Source of the DNA: Paludibacter sp. 221 | GTDB lineage: Bacteria > Bacteroidota > Bacteroidia > Bacteroidales > Paludibacteraceae | Assembly (NCBI RefSeq): GCF_010501035.1 | Contig: NZ_QVMH01000009.1 | Location: 1,074-49,532, forward strand | Direction of reading: 5' to 3' | DNA: 48,459 nucleotides | Part shown: piece after piece, positions 42,112 through 48,291 of the stretch | Layout of the letters: every line of letters starts with the position of its first letter | Position numbering within the stretch: the first letter of the stretch is position 1 | The notes under the pieces: generated by a model | Told to the model about the DNA's origin: nothing | Seen by the model: only the letters and a program-made list of their open reading frames with translations | The model's database searches: none | Program-made: the position numbers and the translations under genes

Positions 42112-42507
42112 TTATCCTAATTGAACGTCTTTCCAAACATCCAAGAACGTTTTTCCTATGTAATCGGAGGTTTCCTCATTCAGAACGCGAAGGCGCGAAC
42201 CGCTACCCGCACACGCAATCGAGCGATCGTAAAGCGAACCGTAGAACGCGAAGCCCGAAGGAGACATGATAAACCAAGGATACCATTTGGGTTGACTAAA
42301 GTTGCCCCAGTCTATTTCTTCCGGATTATTTTCTTTTTCTATTTTCCGGGCTGCTTCTACTATGATTTTTGCAGTATAGTCTGCTTCTTCATGTTTTCGC
42401 ATGTCTTCCGGATAAACAGAAAAATCTATTTTAGGACGTCCGGTTTCGTTATAGGCATCTTCTACTGTTTTTAATCTATCTTCCAGTTGTTCTTTTAATG
42501 TTTTCAT
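42112..42507 (-). CDS. DGR target protein 3, 131 aa
   Basis: Shortest of three tandem paralogues. A helical N-terminus shares RLKTVEDAYNETGRPKIDFS with target 2. Then come WYPWFIMSPSGFAF, the variable segment YGSLYDRSIACAGSGSRL, and a constant C-terminal helix (KTFLDVWKDVQLG). No signal peptide or membrane segment, so presumably cytoplasmic. It is shorter than targets 1 and 2 (160 aa each) at its N-terminus. Fold not identified: unlike classic DGR targets the variable part is followed by about 28 constant residues. Confidence 0.85.
   Translation of the reverse strand: MKTLKEQLEDRLKTVEDAYNETGRPKIDFSVYPEDMRKHEEADYTAKIIVEAARKIEKENNPEEIDWGNFSQPKWYPWFIMSPSGFAFYGSLYDRSIACAGSGSRLRVLNEETSDYIGKTFLDVWKDVQLG
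42190..42266 (-). other. DGR variable repeat in target 3 (VR3)
   Basis: Aligned to the TR without gaps at an offset of 182 bp. Fourteen differences, all at TR adenines, changed to G, T or C. Sequence similarity to the TR stops at both ends of this interval. Confidence 0.93.
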
Positions 42508-42533
42508 TCTTGCTATTATTTATAGTTGTTAAT

Positions 42534-43016
42534 TTATCCTAACTGTATTTTCTTCCAGATGTCAAGAAATTGCTTTGCAACGTAGATTGCTTTCTCTCGC
42601 GTTTCAAAATGAAGGCGCGAACCGCTACCCGCATACGCAGCCGAGTAAGCGCAAAACGAAACGTCGAACGCGAAGCCCGAAGGAGACATGATAAACCATG
42701 GACGCCATTTGGGTTGATTATCATTGTCCCAATCAGGAATCCAACCTTCGTTTATTGCCTCTGAAATGACATTCATTTCATATTCGGCTTCAAACTTTTC
42801 TCTCATATCTTTAGGAAGGTTGGAGAAGTCTATTTTAGGCCGTCCAGTAAGTTTGAAGGCATCTTCTACCGTTTTTATCTTTAATGTAACATCTTCACTT
42901 TCAAAAATTTCTTGTCCGTAAATTGCTTCGAGTAGCTTTTTCCCGTCGTTATCAGCATTACGCCATTTCTTTATGATTTCTGCTTTTGGAATGCTTAATT
43001 GTTCGTCTATTTTCAT
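42534..43016 (-). CDS. DGR target protein 2, 160 aa
   Basis: I choose ATG 43016 (MKIDEQLSIPKAEIIKKW); the longer frame starts with TTG at 43064 inside target 1. With this start it has the same length as target 1. Domain pattern: helical N-terminus, linker with KIKTVEDAFKLTGRPKIDFS, then WRPWFIMSPSGFAF, the variable segment DVSFCAYSAAYAGSGSRL, and the conserved tail with AKQFLDIWKKIQLG. Confidence 0.87.
   Translation of the reverse strand: MKIDEQLSIPKAEIIKKWRNADNDGKKLLEAIYGQEIFESEDVTLKIKTVEDAFKLTGRPKIDFSNLPKDMREKFEAEYEMNVISEAINEGWIPDWDNDNQPKWRPWFIMSPSGFAFDVSFCAYSAAYAGSGSRLHFETREKAIYVAKQFLDIWKKIQLG
42612..42688 (-). other. DGR variable repeat in target 2 (VR2)
   Basis: Aligned to the TR without gaps at an offset of 604 bp. 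Fifteen differences, all at TR adenines. It is the most divergent of the three from the template. Confidence 0.93.
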
Positions 43017-43035
43017 ATTGATTGTATTTTTAAGG

Positions 43036-43518
43036 TTATTGAATAAATTCTCTCCAAAGGTCAAGGAACTGTTTGCCTGAATAGTTTGCTAATTCTTCAG
43101 ATTTGTAGCAAAGGCGCGAACCGCTACCCGCATCCGCAGTCGAGCGACCGCAATTCGAATCGTAGAACGCGAAGCCCGAAGGAGAATCGTTACATTCAAA
43201 CCATGGATACCAACGGCGCACATCGGAATCGTAAATATCAAACTCCCGTCCTTCATTAAGGGCCTTGGTAATGGTTTTAAGTTTACGATAAGTGATTTCG
43301 TCTTTTGTAAAGCCAGCTTGGAGTAATTCGTCCTCGTTTATAGGTTTTTCGCCCAACTCGACACAAGCATCCTCATATGTTTTTATACGGTCGGTTACTT
43401 TTGAAGAAAAGAAGTCTTTCCCTGCTTTTTTTTCTAAAAGGGATTTTACTTTGTCAGAAGCTCCGGCGTATATTTGGCGGGCTTCTTGCGGATTGATGGT
43501 AAATGTTTTTTCATTCAT
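43036..43518 (-). CDS. DGR target protein 1, 160 aa
   Basis: First target gene of the cassette, 2 nt from the winged-helix gene upstream. The pattern is as in targets 2 and 3: helical N-terminus (INPQEARQIYAGASDKVKSL), RIKTYEDACVELGEKPI, then RWYPWFECNDSPSGFAF, the variable segment YDSNCGRSTADAGSGSRL, and the constant tail (GKQFLDLWREFIQ). Related small proteins with a WYPWF...GSRLCFKS signature are common in Bacteroidales genomes and phages, with unknown function. No export signal. Confidence 0.87.
   Translation of the reverse strand: MNEKTFTINPQEARQIYAGASDKVKSLLEKKAGKDFFSSKVTDRIKTYEDACVELGEKPINEDELLQAGFTKDEITYRKLKTITKALNEGREFDIYDSDVRRWYPWFECNDSPSGFAFYDSNCGRSTADAGSGSRLCYKSEELANYSGKQFLDLWREFIQ
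43111..43185 (-). other. DGR variable repeat in target 1 (VR1)
   Basis: Aligned to the TR without gaps at an offset of 1103 bp. Twelve differences, all at TR adenines. It is the closest of the three to the template. The similarity ends one residue earlier at its 5' side than in VR2 and VR3. Confidence 0.93.
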
Positions 43519-43520
43519 AA

Positions 43521-43799
43521 TTATATTTCTATTAATTTATGTCCTTGTGAATGGATGCTTTCAATTTCGAAGAAACTCTTGAACTTTTTCCGCAGTTTGC
43601 AGATATAAACATCCATGCTACGGCGGGTAAATTCGTCTACATTCTTCCAAATAGAGGAAAGTGAGGTGTCACGTTCTACAATTTCTCCTTTATTGCTGTA
43701 AAGCAGTTGTAACAGTAGAAACTCTTTTTCGGTGAGCCGGGTAGTCGTACCGTTAACCGATACTATACGCTGTGCGTCATTAAAAATAACTTGGTTCAT
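43521..43799 (-). CDS. OmpR-type winged-helix DNA-binding protein, 92 aa
   Basis: The likely start is ATG 43799 (MNQVIFNDAQRIVSVNGTTT); a TTG at 43835 extends the frame. The product is a lone effector domain of the OmpR/PhoB class: RLTEKEFLLLQLLYSNKGEI, the SSIWKNVDEFTRRSMDVYIC recognition region, and the wing SIHSQGHKLIEI. There is no receiver domain, so control by phosphorylation is not expected. Its gene is 2 nt upstream of the first DGR target and shares the operon, so it may control the DGR. Confidence 0.75.
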   Translation of the reverse strand: MNQVIFNDAQRIVSVNGTTTRLTEKEFLLLQLLYSNKGEIVERDTSLSSIWKNVDEFTRRSMDVYICKLRKKFKSFFEIESIHSQGHKLIEI

Positions 43800-43834
43800 A
43801 ATAATGTTTTTTATATTGTTCTTATTTTCATTCA

Positions 43835-43924
43835 AGTACAGGCTCTACTCTTCACGCCTGAAGAAAAAAAATGTGGTTTTTATTTGCTCTGATAATCAAT
43901 GTTTATTTTATTAGAGCCTGTACT
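43835..43924. promoter_or_regulatory. 12-bp inverted repeat in the intergenic gap upstream of the DGR operon
   Basis: AGTACAGGCTCT (43835-43846) and AGAGCCTGTACT (43913-43924) are perfect inverse copies, 66 bp apart. They frame the 128-bp gap between the small HTH gene and the winged-helix gene, where the promoter for the DGR operon would lie. Possible binding sites for the winged-helix regulator. Confidence 0.5.
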
Positions 43925-43927
43925 TGG

Positions 43928-44125
43928 TTATGAATATGAGTTCCAGTATCGTTTTATCTCTGCTCCGGTATAAAGCCTCCGCTTATTTACACGGTTATAG
44001 ATACATTTTATATATCCTTCCTCCGTATGTTTCCGAAGCGTATCACGGCAAATACCCAAAATCTTGGCTGTTTCTCCAATAGGATATCGGTCATTATCTT
44101 TTATTTCCGGCATCGTAGTTGTCAT
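43928..44125 (-). CDS. Excisionase/MerR-like small DNA-binding protein, 65 aa
   Basis: I choose ATG 44125, whose ATGA overlaps the stop of the 78-aa gene; the frame extends to 44185. The core YPIGETAKILGICRDTLRKH followed by RRLYTGAEIKRYWN is a winged MerR-like helix-turn-helix of the type found in phage excisionases and small regulators. Located near the lysogeny switch, it may be an excisionase or a Cro-like regulator. Confidence 0.7.
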   Translation of the reverse strand: MTTTMPEIKDNDRYPIGETAKILGICRDTLRKHTEEGYIKCIYNRVNKRRLYTGAEIKRYWNSYS

Positions 44126-44358
44126 ATGTTTCTTATTTTTGTACAATACACTCTTACACCGTCTTCTATCTCTTTTTCCGAACAAGTAAACATTTTTCCT
44201 GTTTTTGGATTTTTGTTCAATCTCGATACTGCCGATTTTAAAGTACCTAAAACAACATCCCTGTATTTGAAATCCAAAAAATCCCCCGGCTGCATCTGTA
44301 ACAAGGTTGCCTTCACATCTATTTTTTTTACTGGTTTTAGCCTCTCTTTTTTATCCAT
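44122..44358 (-). CDS. Early phage regulator-like protein, 78 aa
   Basis: The best start is ATG 44358 (MDKKERLKPVKKIDVKATLL), because the promoter box at 44428-44435 makes the longer frame from 44430 unlikely. It contains GDFLDFKYRDVVLGTLKSAV followed by SRLNKNP, a pattern of small Bacteroidales phage proteins with a helix-turn-helix-like basic stretch. First gene of the leftward early operon, so likely an immediate-early regulator. Confidence 0.65.
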   Translation of the reverse strand: MDKKERLKPVKKIDVKATLLQMQPGDFLDFKYRDVVLGTLKSAVSRLNKNPKTGKMFTCSEKEIEDGVRVYCTKIRNI

Positions 44359-44427
44359 ATCTACTATTTTATTATATTTGTATCTTATCTCATTTGGTTG
44401 CGTTTTAGTTACACGTTGATTGCATTG

Positions 44428-44435
44428 CAAATATA
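44428..44435 (-). promoter_or_regulatory. Early promoter -7 box (TATATTTG)
   Basis: On the minus strand TATATTTG fits the Bacteroides -7 consensus TAnnTTTG. It adjoins operator 1 directly, so repressor binding there would block leftward early transcription. Confidence 0.6.
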
Positions 44436-44451
44436 TGTAGATATTTCTACA
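44436..44451. promoter_or_regulatory. Operator 1 (TGTAGA-N4-TCTACA)
   Basis: An inverted repeat with 6-bp arms and a 4-bp spacer, between the divergent early operon and the repressor gene. Same arms and spacing as operator 2. Confidence 0.7.
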
Positions 44452-44474
44452 ATAAAAATAATTCTCCGTAATAA

Positions 44475-44492
44475 TTGTAGAATAATCTACAA
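44475..44492. promoter_or_regulatory. Operator 2 (TTGTAGA-N4-TCTACAA)
   Basis: A perfect inverted repeat with 7-bp arms and a 4-bp spacer, 27 nt before the repressor ATG. It is centred 40 bp, close to four helical turns, from operator 1, allowing cooperative binding. Confidence 0.7.
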
Positions 44493-44518
44493 TTTAGAAT
44501 GTTTAAAAATAACTCGGG

Positions 44519-45241
44519 ATGGAAACAACTATTAATCAAAGAATTAGTATTATATCAGAGAAACTTTGCGATAACAATATTTCTGAATTAGCACGCATTA
44601 CAGGGGTGAATCAACCAGCTTTAAGAGATATTGTTGGTAAAAAACAAGCAAAGCCAAGATACGAAATACTAAATAGAATTGTAGATAATTCGACATTAAA
44701 CATTAATGCTGATTGGCTTTTAACAGGCAGGGGAGAGATGTTGAATACACAGCAGAAAGCTAAGCCGTATAAAACAAAGAAAGAGCAAAAAACTATTATT
44801 ATTAACTCTACCGACGAATGGGAAGTGAATAATAAAATAACAGAAATGAATAATAATGGCTGGAATGCTATTAACACATCCATATCCGAAGCCGGATTGC
44901 AATCCGGTGGGGTACAACGCCACACAGTAATTTTATTTGAAAAATACGATTCTTTCAACACCACCTCAATAGTAGCCTCGCCGGTTCCGGAATACAATAA
45001 GATAGATGGAAACAATCAAGATGAACTAATAAATGAGCTCAGAAAAGAAATAAAATCCTTGGAACAGGACAAGTTAGATTTAAAACAAGACAAAAAAATT
45101 TTACAACAGGATAAAGAAATACTAAATAGGGAGCTTGAGAATAAACAAAAAACAATTGATAGACTTTCGGCTGTTAAAGAAAATGATTTTATCGAAAACG
45201 CTAAAAAAGGGGCAACTTATAAGGATAGATTACGCAAATAG
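44519..45241 (+). CDS. Phage repressor (CI-like HTH protein), 240 aa
   Basis: The N-terminal helix-turn-helix ISELARITGVNQPALRDIVG (residues about 20-39) is followed by LLTGRGEMLNT, a motif common in Bacteroidales phage XRE-type repressors. Instead of a LexA-type protease domain, it has a beta segment and a long C-terminal coiled coil (ELRKEIKSLEQDKLDLKQDK). It is transcribed away from the early operon across the two operators. It would maintain lysogeny; the lack of a Ser/Lys protease implies induction other than by classical RecA cleavage. Confidence 0.8.
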   Translation: METTINQRISIISEKLCDNNISELARITGVNQPALRDIVGKKQAKPRYEILNRIVDNSTLNINADWLLTGRGEMLNTQQKAKPYKTKKEQKTIIINSTDEWEVNNKITEMNNNGWNAINTSISEAGLQSGGVQRHTVILFEKYDSFNTTSIVASPVPEYNKIDGNNQDELINELRKEIKSLEQDKLDLKQDKKILQQDKEILNRELENKQKTIDRLSAVKENDFIENAKKGATYKDRLRK

Positions 45242-45386
45242 TATAATCCTAGAATGTACATTTCTGTTAATCATAGGTAAGGAGAGGCTTAATTAATTCG
45301 TATTTTTTACAAAACCAACAGCTTATATGTGAAAGCAAATATACAAAATTTATCTTAAAATTAACAACATTGAAACAAAATCATAT

Positions 45387-45857
45387 ATGAAAAAAACACT
45401 ATTACTTTTAGCCTCAATCCTACTGCTTACTTCCTGTGATAACGAACCCCTCGATGGCACACAATTAGATGTAGAAACTAAGTTGGACGTAGAACTCGTA
45501 GGAGGCACACTTATGTCTTGTGACGAAGAAAGTCGTGGCTGTACCGAATGTTATTTCATTCGTCTTGGTGCTGAAGCTGGTTCTTTTCAGCTTAATGTAA
45601 AATCAAACACGAAATGGACAGTCGAAATTTTTAATTACTTAGAAACTGGAAGGGGTGAAATTATTATTCCCGTTGAAGGATTACAAGCCACTCCTCTATC
45701 GGGACAAAATGATGGCAAGGTGAATGTAAGATACAAGCAAACCATTCTAAATCCCTCACTGCCACCTGTTCACGCAGTGCTATCTTTTAAGTATTTCTCA
45801 AATGGATTTGAAGAAGAAAAAATCATAGAAATTTCTCAAGAAAAAACCATAAAATAA
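45387..45857 (+). CDS. Lipoprotein with BACON-like segment, 156 aa
   Basis: A signal peptide with lipobox (LLLLASILLLTSC, lipid-modified Cys near residue 16) is followed by an Asp-rich linker and a beta-sandwich-like region with FQLNVKSNTKWTVEI, as in BACON-type domains. It is likely anchored in the envelope of the host. It comes first in the plus-strand cassette between repressor and attachment site, where phages often carry conversion or superinfection-exclusion genes. Confidence 0.75.
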   Translation: MKKTLLLLASILLLTSCDNEPLDGTQLDVETKLDVELVGGTLMSCDEESRGCTECYFIRLGAEAGSFQLNVKSNTKWTVEIFNYLETGRGEIIIPVEGLQATPLSGQNDGKVNVRYKQTILNPSLPPVHAVLSFKYFSNGFEEEKIIEISQEKTIK

Positions 45858-45866
45858 AAAAAAACG

Positions 45867-46133
45867 ATGCTCACAATTGGATGTCTACTTGCAGGCTTAT
45901 TAGCCTTTCCTTATTTCAATAAAGGTAAATTAGTACACAAGATTATTTTCGGAGTATTTACTGTCTCCATGGTCGTATTCGGAATCTATATTTTTAAATA
46001 TTTTGGAATAATCGACAAATGGTATATTCGGCTATTTGCACCATCAGTAATTGTATTTATCTCAAATTTCATGATACACATGATGTTATTCTTTGTTAGT
46101 AGCGAATACAGAAACGAAATCGAAAAGAAATAA
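45867..46133 (+). CDS. Small membrane protein, 88 aa
   Basis: Three hydrophobic segments: TIGCLLAGLLAFPYF, IIFGVFTVSMVVFGIYIF and LFAPSVIVFISNFMIHMMLF. Short charged ends. It starts 9 nt after the lipoprotein gene and precedes the J-domain gene, so probably part of the same operon. Function unknown. Confidence 0.65.
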   Translation: MLTIGCLLAGLLAFPYFNKGKLVHKIIFGVFTVSMVVFGIYIFKYFGIIDKWYIRLFAPSVIVFISNFMIHMMLFFVSSEYRNEIEKK

Positions 46134-46164
46134 TTTTTTCATCCCTGCCAATTCCTGAAAAAAC

Positions 46165-46863
46165 ATGTATCTTAAAAATTATTACTCAATATTGGGCATC
46201 TCTCCACGAGCCACGCAAGAAGAAGTAGCGATGGCATACAGAACTATGGCCAAGAAATGGCATCCGGATGCAAATAGCAATAGCGACACCACTTCTCAAA
46301 TGCAATTAATAATAGAAGCAAATACCATTCTTAGCGATAGAGATAAAAGAAGGGATTACGATATAAAGTATTACACACAATTTTATCAAAGAATACAACC
46401 ACAACAAAAAACAGAAGTAAAAATAGAAAAATGCTATTATTGTGATCGCAATTTGGCAAACAAAGAATTTTCATATAAAACAACACTCTACAAAGAAACT
46501 AAGCGAACTCACTTTCCACAGCGAAAAGTTTGGTTCAGCACTGTAGATATCGAAATACCAAGATGTGGAGCATGCCATAAAACACATAAAATCAGCTCGA
46601 ATTTATTCTTATTCTTACCACTTATTTCTTTTGCCGCATTGGGAATTATTTTAGGACTTATCAGTGGTTTGGAAAACGATTGGCTTCTTTATTCAATAGT
46701 AGGTCTACTTTTGGGATGGTTTTTGGGACGAATTTTATCTGCAATTGACAAATCAATCATAGTCAAAGATGCCGGAATAAAAAAAGAATCTGATATATCA
46801 GCTTGCGAACTTGTAGTTGCATTACATAAAAGAGGCTGGTCTAAAAACAAACCAACAGCATAA
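46165..46863 (+). CDS. Membrane-anchored J-domain protein, 232 aa
   Basis: Residues 1-70 are a J-domain (YYSILGISPRATQEEVAMAY, HPD at 33-35, then DRDKRRDYD), able to stimulate an Hsp70. The middle has paired cysteines (CYYCDRN and CGACHKTH), probably a zinc site. Two membrane segments follow (LFLFLPLISFAALGIILGLI and WLLYSIVGLLLGWFLG). The J-domain precedes the membrane part, placing it in the cytoplasm. It could bring DnaK to the membrane or to phage factors (inference). Confidence 0.75.
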   Translation: MYLKNYYSILGISPRATQEEVAMAYRTMAKKWHPDANSNSDTTSQMQLIIEANTILSDRDKRRDYDIKYYTQFYQRIQPQQKTEVKIEKCYYCDRNLANKEFSYKTTLYKETKRTHFPQRKVWFSTVDIEIPRCGACHKTHKISSNLFLFLPLISFAALGIILGLISGLENDWLLYSIVGLLLGWFLGRILSAIDKSIIVKDAGIKKESDISACELVVALHKRGWSKNKPTA

Positions 46864-46889
46864 AAACTCCATATATTTTCAAACGAAAG

Positions 46890-47507
46890 ATGAGCAGAAA
46901 TAGAAAAATACTCTTAGTTATAACTATCGTAATAATTGCATTTTGTTATGCTTTTTTGCTTTATTTGACAATCGATAACACTGATAACACACCACGAAAT
47001 CCTCGTGTAGCAAAAACACATGAGACTACACGTCAATATAGCTCCCATCAAACACACAAAAGCAAGTATGCCGGCTATCAACTTCAAAATGGATCGTCGC
47101 CTTTCGACTCTTGTTTTGGTAAAGGAATTTACAACGGAAATGCCACATTAACCATAAAAAACGGAGCAAGTTCGGATGCCGTCATTTGTCTGTATAGCAT
47201 TGCTCTCGATAGAACAATAAGAAATGAATACGTACAAAGAAATACAAATTTCACCATGACCGACATTGCGCAAGGCAGATACAAAATTCGAGTTTTTTAT
47301 GGGAACGACTGGAATCCAGAACTCGAAAATCCCTGTGGAGGAAAAGGATATTTCGAATCAAATGTAAGTTTCTCAGAGTTTGATAAACCCCAGTACTTCG
47401 AAGACAGTTATAATGGTTACACTGTTGCTACGGTAACTCTTTATACCGTGACAGGTGGAAATGCTTCAACCTCTCGTATTAATCAATCTACTTTTTTCGA
47501 AAATTAA
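46890..47507 (+). CDS. Membrane-anchored external protein, 205 aa
   Basis: An N-terminal anchor (ILLVITIVIIAFCYAFLLYL) with a basic start, then a polar Ser/Thr/His-rich linker and a beta-rich external domain with three cysteines (SCFGKGIYNGNATLTIKNG, CLYSIALDRT, NPCGGKGYFES). Immediately follows the J-domain gene. Extracytoplasmic location is clear; function is unknown. Confidence 0.65.
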   Translation: MSRNRKILLVITIVIIAFCYAFLLYLTIDNTDNTPRNPRVAKTHETTRQYSSHQTHKSKYAGYQLQNGSSPFDSCFGKGIYNGNATLTIKNGASSDAVICLYSIALDRTIRNEYVQRNTNFTMTDIAQGRYKIRVFYGNDWNPELENPCGGKGYFESNVSFSEFDKPQYFEDSYNGYTVATVTLYTVTGGNASTSRINQSTFFEN

Positions 47508-47553
47508 GTATTTATGTGAATACATTACTATTGTTATTATTTAAGAATTCAGA

Positions 47554-47808
47554 ATGAAAAAGCAACTATTACTCATATCGTTCACCTTATTCTTAGCTTC
47601 ATTCTCACTCAATGGAACAGAGAACAAAATAAAAAGTAGCACACAAGAAACTAAAGTAACTATCTGTACCGGTAATTCAGCTACCAAATACCATAAAACA
47701 AATAAGTGCCGGGGGTTAAATGCTTGCAAGGGCGAAAAGAAAACAGTAACAATGAAAGAAGCAGAAAAGTGGGGGAGAACCAAGTGCAAAATATGCTATA
47801 AACAATAA
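47554..47808 (+). CDS. Secreted Cys-rich protein, 84 aa
   Basis: A signal peptide (MKKQLLLISFTLFLASFSLNG) is followed by a short Cys-rich domain with the spacing CTGNSATKYHK, CRGLNACKGEKK, then WGRTKCKICYK. This domain (a small zinc-binding module of the Bacteroidetes, also found in nuclease-like contexts) is probably exported. 2 nt from the next gene. Function unknown. Confidence 0.65.
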   Translation: MKKQLLLISFTLFLASFSLNGTENKIKSSTQETKVTICTGNSATKYHKTNKCRGLNACKGEKKTVTMKEAEKWGRTKCKICYKQ

Positions 47809-47810
47809 AC

Positions 47811-48146
47811 ATGCTTGCTCAAATACTCACCAATCTTCTTCATGAGCGCAAGGTAAATAAAACGGCATTTGCTAAATATCTTGGGATTCATCGCACTACA
47901 CTTGAAGGCTATTTAAGTGGTAAAACATTCATGCCGTCTGATAAAATAGTTAAAACAGCCAAGTATTTCAATGTTACAGTAGCTTATCTTTTTGGAGAAG
48001 CTAAAGACGTAAAACAAGGAGGAACGGATTTAAAAATTTTACTATTCAAACAACAAGAGCAAATAAACAAAATGTCAATACAATTAGAAGAACAAAATAA
48101 AACCATTAATAATATTGCAAATATATTGCAAAAAAAAATCAAGTAA
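47811..48146 (+). CDS. XRE-family HTH regulator with coiled-coil tail, 111 aa
   Basis: A helix-turn-helix (NKTAFAKYLGIHRTTLEGYL) with VTVAYLFGEA marks the XRE/Cro-like family. The C-terminal part is a coiled coil (QEQINKMSIQLEEQNKTINN), giving dimerisation. Last gene before the attachment site. It may regulate the conversion cassette or integration. Confidence 0.75.
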   Translation: MLAQILTNLLHERKVNKTAFAKYLGIHRTTLEGYLSGKTFMPSDKIVKTAKYFNVTVAYLFGEAKDVKQGGTDLKILLFKQQEQINKMSIQLEEQNKTINNIANILQKKIK

Positions 48147-48187
48147 TCATTTTGATTTGATTATCAGACTCTTAATTCTAGCAACGT

Positions 48188-48233
48188 TTGCTTTGGGAGC
48201 AGGGGGTCGTGGGTTCGAATCCCGCTACCCCGA
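48188..48233 (+). other. Right attachment site: 3' part of a tRNA-Pro gene
   Basis: The sequence holds the anticodon loop TTTGGGA (anticodon TGG) with its 3' stem GCAGG, the T-arm GTGGG TTCGAAT CCCGC, the acceptor 3' strand TACCCCG and discriminator A. No D-arm or 5' acceptor strand precedes it, so this is only the 3' portion. That is typical of the att scar left by integration into a tRNA gene. The following hairpin would be the host tRNA terminator, indicating that the element lies to the left. Confidence 0.8.
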
Positions 48234-48244
48234 CATTACAAATA

Positions 48245-48291
48245 AAGCTCTGATAATCAATGTACAGAACATGGTTATTAGGGCTTTTTTT
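48245..48291 (+). terminator. Terminator of the interrupted tRNA-Pro gene
   Basis: A 15-bp stem with G-U pairs (AAGCTCTGATAATCA / TGGTTATTAGGGCTT), a 12-nt loop, and a run of seven T. It starts 11 nt after the tRNA fragment. The remainder to the window end (48292-48459) shows no gene, only degenerate CTCTGTG-like repeats; it is probably host chromosome. Confidence 0.75.

Noticed and set aside
41912..42136. A 74-aa minus-strand frame over the template repeat
   Set aside because: It is the TR read in the target frame. It has no matching constant N- and C-terminal parts as in the targets, so I treat it as non-coding template.
43017..43064. TTG start of DGR target 2 at 43064
   Set aside because: It lies inside target 1; ATG 43016 gives the same 160-aa length as target 1.
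42120..43190. CRISPR-like array from repeated about 75-bp blocks
   Set aside because: The repeats are in-frame VR segments about 420-500 bp apart within genes, with no spacer structure.
48150..48233. A complete tRNA gene at the right end
   Set aside because: There is no D-arm or 5' acceptor strand upstream; only the anticodon 3' side, T-arm and acceptor 3' strand are present.
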